Of a DNA stretch of 64,000 bases, positions 60,127 through 64,000 are shown in pieces. Numbering within the stretch: position 1 is the first letter of the stretch; each line of letters starts with the position of its first letter. The notes under the pieces are model-generated. The model saw nothing but the letters and a program-made list of their open reading frames with translations, ran no database searches and was not told the origin of the DNA. This DNA is from Agromyces sp. S2-1-8 (GTDB taxonomy: Bacteria > Actinomycetota > Actinomycetes > Actinomycetales > Microbacteriaceae), in the NCBI RefSeq assembly GCF_021129215.1, contig NZ_JAJOLP010000001.1, positions 2,914,001 through 2,978,000 on the forward strand, in the 5' to 3' direction. The position numbers were made by a program, and so were the translations under genes.

Positions 60127-61004
60127 GCGAGCGTGAGCACGCCGTCGAAGACGAGCTCGGCGGGGCCCGCGAGCGCGACGTGCTCGCCGTCGGACGCCTC
60201 GAACATGCGGACGCCGAGCACCCCGCCCGGCACCTGCACGCGCCAGTCGTTCGGCGCACCGGCGCCGGCCCAGTACCGCACCGCGAGTGCGGAGGCCACG
60301 GCACCGGTGCCGCACGAGAGCGTCTCGCCCGATCCGCGCTCGTGCACGCGCATGCGGATGCGGCCGACGCCGTCTTCGACGAGCGGCTCGGCGGGCACGA
60401 CGAACTCGACGTTGGCGCCCGCAGCGGGCACCGGTTCGAGCATGGGCGCGTAGGCGAGGTCGAGCCCCTCGAGTTCGTCGTCGTCGGCGAGGGCGACGAC
60501 GACGTGCGGATTGCCCACGTCGATGCCGAGACCGGGCCGCGCGACGGGCAGCTGCTTCGCGCGCACGAGCGGTTCGCCGCCCGCGAGGCGCCAGGTGCCG
60601 AGGTCGACCTGGAAGCCCGACGCCGTGCGGGTCACCGTGCGCACTCCGGCCCGGGTGCCGATCGCGATCTCGTCGCCGGGATGCAACTCGGCGAGCCCCT
60701 GGTCGAGCAGGTACCGCACGAAGACGCGGATGCCGTTGCCGCACATCTCGGACACGGTGCCGTCGGCGTTCCAGTAGTCCATGAACCAGACCGCGCGCGG
60801 ATCGGCTGCGAGCGCCGCTGCACCGTCGGCGAGGTTCTGCGAGCGCACGGCGCGGATGAGCCCGTCGGCGCCGACGCCGAAACGCCGGTCGCAGACGGCC
60901 GCGATCTGCGTGGGCTCGAGTTCGTTCTCACCCTCTGGGTCGCTGAAGAGCACGAAGTCGTTGCCCGTGCCCTGGCCCTTGGTGAATCGCAGATCGAACG
61001 GCAT
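60123..61004 (-). CDS. dapF: Diaminopimelate epimerase
   Basis: DapF converts LL- to meso-diaminopimelate for lysine and peptidoglycan. The 293 residues include both active-site cysteines, in [10 protein letters not shown] and [12 protein letters not shown], and the start [14 protein letters not shown]. It lies 5 bases after miaA. Confidence 0.95.
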   Translation of the reverse strand: MPFDLRFTKGQGTGNDFVLFSDPEGENELEPTQIAAVCDRRFGVGADGLIRAVRSQNLADGAAALAADPRAVWFMDYWNADGTVSEMCGNGIRVFVRYLLDQGLAELHPGDEIAIGTRAGVRTVTRTASGFQVDLGTWRLAGGEPLVRAKQLPVARPGLGIDVGNPHVVVALADDDELEGLDLAYAPMLEPVPAAGANVEFVVPAEPLVEDGVGRIRMRVHERGSGETLSCGTGAVASALAVRYWAGAGAPNDWRVQVPGGVLGVRMFEASDGEHVALAGPAELVFDGVLTLA

Positions 61005-61009
61005 GCGAC

Positions 61010-61930
61010 TCAGTCTAGGGCGGCCTGCCGGCCGAGCTCGGCGCTTCTCGCGACGGCATCATCGGCGTCGATCTGCACCGCGTCCCGGTATCGCTTGAAC
61101 CAGCCGACCTGCCGCCTCGCGTACGTGCGGGTGAGCTGTTGCGTCTCGGCGACCGCGTCCGTACGAGGCATCCGGCCCTGGAGCTCGGCGAGCGCCTGCG
61201 CGTAGCCGATGGCCTTGCGCGCGGTGACCCCGCGCTCGAGGCCGAGCGGGACGAGTCCGCGCACCTCGTCGAGGAGGCCGGACGCCCACATGTCGTCGAC
61301 GCGGGCGTCGAGCCGCGCGACGAGCCGCGCGCGGTCGCTGCGCAGGTGCACGATGCGATGCGGTCGCCACGGCACCGGATCGTCGGGAATCCTCGCCGCC
61401 GCCGGCGAGCCGGTGACCTCGATCACCTCGAGGGCACGGACGACGCGGCGCCCGTTCAGCGGGTCGACCTTCGCTGCGGTCTCGGCATCGATCTCGCGGA
61501 GCCGCGCGTGCAGCATGCCGGGACCCTGCTCGGCGAGCTCGGCCTCGAGGCGCGCACGCACGTCGGGATCGGTGCCGGGGAACCGGAAGTCGTGGATGAC
61601 CGACGAGACGTACAGACCCGATCCGCCGACCAGCAGCGCGACCGATCCGCGACCGGTGATCTCGTCGATGCGCGCCCTCGCCTCGGCCTGGTACGCCGCC
61701 ACGGATGCCTCGTCGGTGACCTCGAGCACGTCGAGCAGGTGATGCGGCACCCCCCTGCGCTCCCCGAGCGCGAGCTTGGCGGTGCCGATGTCCATGCCGC
61801 GATACAGCTGCATCGCATCGGCGTTCACGACCTCGGCGGTGCACCCGGCGCGATCGAACGCCTCCGCGAGGTCGAGCGCGAAGGCCGACTTGCCGGTGCC
61901 GGTCGCGCCGACGACGGCGATGAGCGTCAC
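61010..61930 (-). CDS. miaA: tRNA dimethylallyltransferase
   Basis: MiaA adds the isopentenyl group to A37 of tRNAs reading UNN codons. The 306-residue protein has the P-loop GATGTGKS at residues 8-15, [19 protein letters not shown], and the C-terminal tRNA-binding [17 protein letters not shown] start, one base after the miaB stop. MiaB completes the ms2i6A modification. Confidence 0.96.
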   Translation of the reverse strand: MTLIAVVGATGTGKSAFALDLAEAFDRAGCTAEVVNADAMQLYRGMDIGTAKLALGERRGVPHHLLDVLEVTDEASVAAYQAEARARIDEITGRGSVALLVGGSGLYVSSVIHDFRFPGTDPDVRARLEAELAEQGPGMLHARLREIDAETAAKVDPLNGRRVVRALEVIEVTGSPAAARIPDDPVPWRPHRIVHLRSDRARLVARLDARVDDMWASGLLDEVRGLVPLGLERGVTARKAIGYAQALAELQGRMPRTDAVAETQQLTRTYARRQVGWFKRYRDAVQIDADDAVARSAELGRQAALD

Positions 61931-61931
61931 G

Positions 61932-63518
61932 TCAGCGCTGGCCGTCGGTCGGGTCGTAGATCGGGAACGTGCCGACGCCGGGCGACACGAGCGGCTCGTT
62001 CGCGATGCGCAGGGTCGGGAGCCCGAGCGAGACCCGGCCGGGACTCGTCGAGCCGGTGTCCGCGGGCACGCCGCAGCTCTCGGCCTGGTCGCGATCCCAC
62101 GCGTCGCCCGCGCGAGTGCGCCGGATCCGCAACGGGGCGCCGTCGACCGAGTCGGCGAGGAGGTGGAACGGGGCGGCCTGCGTGATCTCGACCGTGACGA
62201 CGTCGCCCGGGCGCGGCAGTTCGGAGCCCTCGGGCACCTCGAAGTGCACGAGACGGCTGTCTTCGGCGCGACCGCTCAGGCGGTGGGTCTCGGCGTCCTT
62301 CTTGCCTTCGCCGGTGGCGACGAGGAGATTGACCGTCGTGCCGACGAGCTTCAGGTTCTCCTCCCAGGAGATGCGCTCCTGCAGGGCGATGAGGCGGTCG
62401 TAGCGCTCCTGCACGACCTCCTTCGGCACCTGGTGCTCCATCGTGGCGGCCGGAGTGCCGGGACGGATCGAGTACTGGAAGGTGAACGCAGAGGCGAATC
62501 GGGCGGCCTCGACGACGCGCATCGTCTCCTGGAAGTCCTCCTCGGTCTCACCGGGGAAGCCGACGATGATGTCGGTCGAGATCGCGGCGTTCGGAATCTT
62601 GGCACGCACGCGGTCGAGGATGCCGAGGAACTTCTCGGACCGGTACGAGCGTCGCATCGCCTTGAGGATGCGATCGGAACCCGACTGCAACGGCATGTGC
62701 AGCTGCGGCATCACGCTCGGGGTCTCGGCCATGGCATCGATGACGTCGTCGGTGAACGCAGCGGGGTGCGGGCTCGTGAACCGGATGCGCTCGAGCCCGT
62801 CGATCTCGCCTGCGGCGCGGAGGAGCTTGCCGAACGCCTGGCGGTCGCCGAACTCGACGCCGTACGAGTTGACGTTCTGTCCGAGCAGGGTCACCTCGAC
62901 GGCACCGTCGTCGACGAGGGCCTGGATCTCGGCGAGGATGTCGCCGGGCCGGCGGTCCTTCTCCTTGCCCCGCAGTGCGGGGACGATGCAGAACGTGCAC
63001 GTGTTGTTGCAGCCGACGGAGATCGAGACCCAGCCGCTGTAGGTCGAGTCGCGCTTCGTCGGCAGCGTCGACGGGAAGACCTCGAGTGCGTCGAGGATCT
63101 CGAGTTGCGCCTCGTCGTTGTGCCGGGCACGCTCGAGCAGGCTCGGCAGCGACCCCATGTTGTGGGTGCCGAACACCACGTCGACCCACGGCGCCTTCTC
63201 GAGGATGACGTTCTTGTCCTTCTGGGCGAGGCAGCCGCCGACGGCGATCTGCATGCCGGAGTGGCGGCGCTTGACGCCGGCCAGGTGCCCGAGGTTGCCG
63301 TAGAGCTTGTTGTCGGCGTTCTCGCGGACGGCGCACGTGTTGATCACGACGACGTCGGGTTCGGCGCCGTTCGCAGGGACGTAGCCGGCGGCCTCGAGCG
63401 AGCCCGAGAGTCGTTCGGAATCGTGGACGTTCATCTGGCACCCGAAGGTGCGGACCTCGTAGGTGCGCGGTGCGGGCTCCGTCGCCCGGGCGTCGGCGAC
63501 CTCGTGAATGGTGCTCAT
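61932..63518 (-). CDS. miaB: tRNA-2-methylthio-N6-dimethylallyladenosine synthase
   Basis: A 528-residue radical-SAM methylthiotransferase. The N-terminal domain has Cys27 (FGCQMN), [11 protein letters not shown] and GGCLAQKD. The radical-SAM cluster motif is [11 protein letters not shown], and a TRAM domain follows around residues 390-455. A C-terminal tail of about 40 residues is unassigned. Adjacent to miaA, as expected for successive steps on tRNA A37. Confidence 0.96.
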   Translation of the reverse strand: MSTIHEVADARATEPAPRTYEVRTFGCQMNVHDSERLSGSLEAAGYVPANGAEPDVVVINTCAVRENADNKLYGNLGHLAGVKRRHSGMQIAVGGCLAQKDKNVILEKAPWVDVVFGTHNMGSLPSLLERARHNDEAQLEILDALEVFPSTLPTKRDSTYSGWVSISVGCNNTCTFCIVPALRGKEKDRRPGDILAEIQALVDDGAVEVTLLGQNVNSYGVEFGDRQAFGKLLRAAGEIDGLERIRFTSPHPAAFTDDVIDAMAETPSVMPQLHMPLQSGSDRILKAMRRSYRSEKFLGILDRVRAKIPNAAISTDIIVGFPGETEEDFQETMRVVEAARFASAFTFQYSIRPGTPAATMEHQVPKEVVQERYDRLIALQERISWEENLKLVGTTVNLLVATGEGKKDAETHRLSGRAEDSRLVHFEVPEGSELPRPGDVVTVEITQAAPFHLLADSVDGAPLRIRRTRAGDAWDRDQAESCGVPADTGSTSPGRVSLGLPTLRIANEPLVSPGVGTFPIYDPTDGQR

Positions 63519-63530
63519 GATCGCACCATT

Positions 63531-64000
63531 CTACGAGTCGTCGGCTGCGAGCGCCGTCGTCACCGCCTCGCGAACGACCTCGCCCGAGTAGCCGCGCCGC
63601 TGGAGGAAGGCCGACAGCCGTCGTTCGGCGGTCGCCCGGTCGAGCCCCGTCAGCTGGCGAGCCCGTCGCACCGCGACGGCCGTCGCGTTCTCGCGCTCGG
63701 CCTCGGGATCGAGATCGTCGACCGCCGCTCGGGCGACGGTCGGATCGATGCCCCGTCGGCCGAGCTCGTGCAGGATGGCGCCGGCACCGCGACCCCGCCG
63801 CACGCCGTGGTTGTGCACGACCTGCTCGGCGAGCCGGGCGTCATCGAGGTAGCCGTAGCGCTCGTACCGCTCGATCCAGGACTCGACCTCGGGCTCGTCG
63901 AGCCCGTGCTCGACGAGCACCGATCTCACCTCGGCGATCGACAGCGCCGATCGCCGCAGGCGTGAGACGACGAGACGGTCGATGCGTTCGTCGCGCTCGA
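63531..64000 (-). CDS. recX: RecX-family regulator of RecA (partial, runs off right edge)
   Basis: The visible 156 codons lack the N-terminus. The reading frame stays open to the window edge and includes DRLVVSRLRRSALSIAEVRSVL. Three-helix RecX repeats follow (WIERYERYGYLDDARLAEQVV, LSAFLQRRGYSGEVVREAV). RecX inhibits RecA filaments, and recA is expected just upstream, outside the window. The recA-recX-miaB-miaA order is common in actinobacteria. Confidence 0.9.
   Translation of the reverse strand, partial: ERDERIDRLVVSRLRRSALSIAEVRSVLVEHGLDEPEVESWIERYERYGYLDDARLAEQVVHNHGVRRGRGAGAILHELGRRGIDPTVARAAVDDLDPEAERENATAVAVRRARQLTGLDRATAERRLSAFLQRRGYSGEVVREAVTTALAADDS

Overview
The window is a stretch of core chromosome from a high-GC Gram-positive bacterium, most likely an actinobacterium of the Microbacteriaceae type. 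The evidence is the ScpA/ScpB/ParA/XerD neighbourhood, the actinobacterial dual-function PriA (HisA/TrpF), TlyA, a full-length Lhr helicase overlapping a Nei-type glycosylase, a GluABCD-like uptake operon, and G/C-ending codons. About 60 real protein genes are visible, nearly all on the minus strand. The plus strand carries a SatD-like pair, a DUF1844 gene, lexA and a small methyltransferase gene. I see no insertion sequence, prophage, CRISPR array or tRNA gene.

Layout, left to right. 1-12902: a minus-strand run of chromosome segregation and housekeeping genes (partial rluB-like, scpB, scpA, parA-like, xerD, NUDIX, pyrG, recN, nadK, tlyA, a small ORF, a HAD phosphatase, and a TPR-like protein with a long YGDRD-repeat N-terminus). 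12977-18843: one complete minus-strand rRNA operon (16S-23S-5S) with terminator, RNase III processing stems and a promoter candidate. 19011-22307: tyrS, the divergent SatD-like/membrane pair, and a 3-methyladenine glycosylase gene with an apparent CTG start. 22304-29180: arginine cluster argC-J-B-D-F-H, preceded by an Arg-rich leader ORF and a strong hairpin. 29387-33060: pheS-pheT, separated by a 63-bp tandem duplication that encodes two identical 19-codon mini-ORFs. 33142-36565: glutamate-type ABC uptake operon. 36656-38846: a TrmH-type methyltransferase and the infC-rpmI-rplT operon, with infC starting at ATC. 39088-46350: DUF1844, Nei-type glycosylase, Lhr, group II decarboxylase. 46476-51038: SseB-like protein, priA, hisH, hisB, hisC and a LysM membrane protein divergent from lexA across an SOS box. 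52052-56382: hydrolase, metE, metF. 56656-64000: hflX, a divergent methyltransferase, an MFS transporter, dapF, miaA, miaB and partial recX.

Many minus-strand genes overlap by 1-4 bases (ATGA, GTGA, TGATG), which indicates translationally coupled operons. Several transcription units look leaderless, with a TANNNT -10 element 6-8 bases before the start codon and no ribosome binding site. The points most worth follow-up are the pheS-pheT repeat mini-ORFs, the Arg-rich leader ahead of argC, a strongly over-represented 10-mer GGATGCCTCG, the SatD-like module, and the lexA-divergent LysM protein, a candidate SOS division inhibitor.
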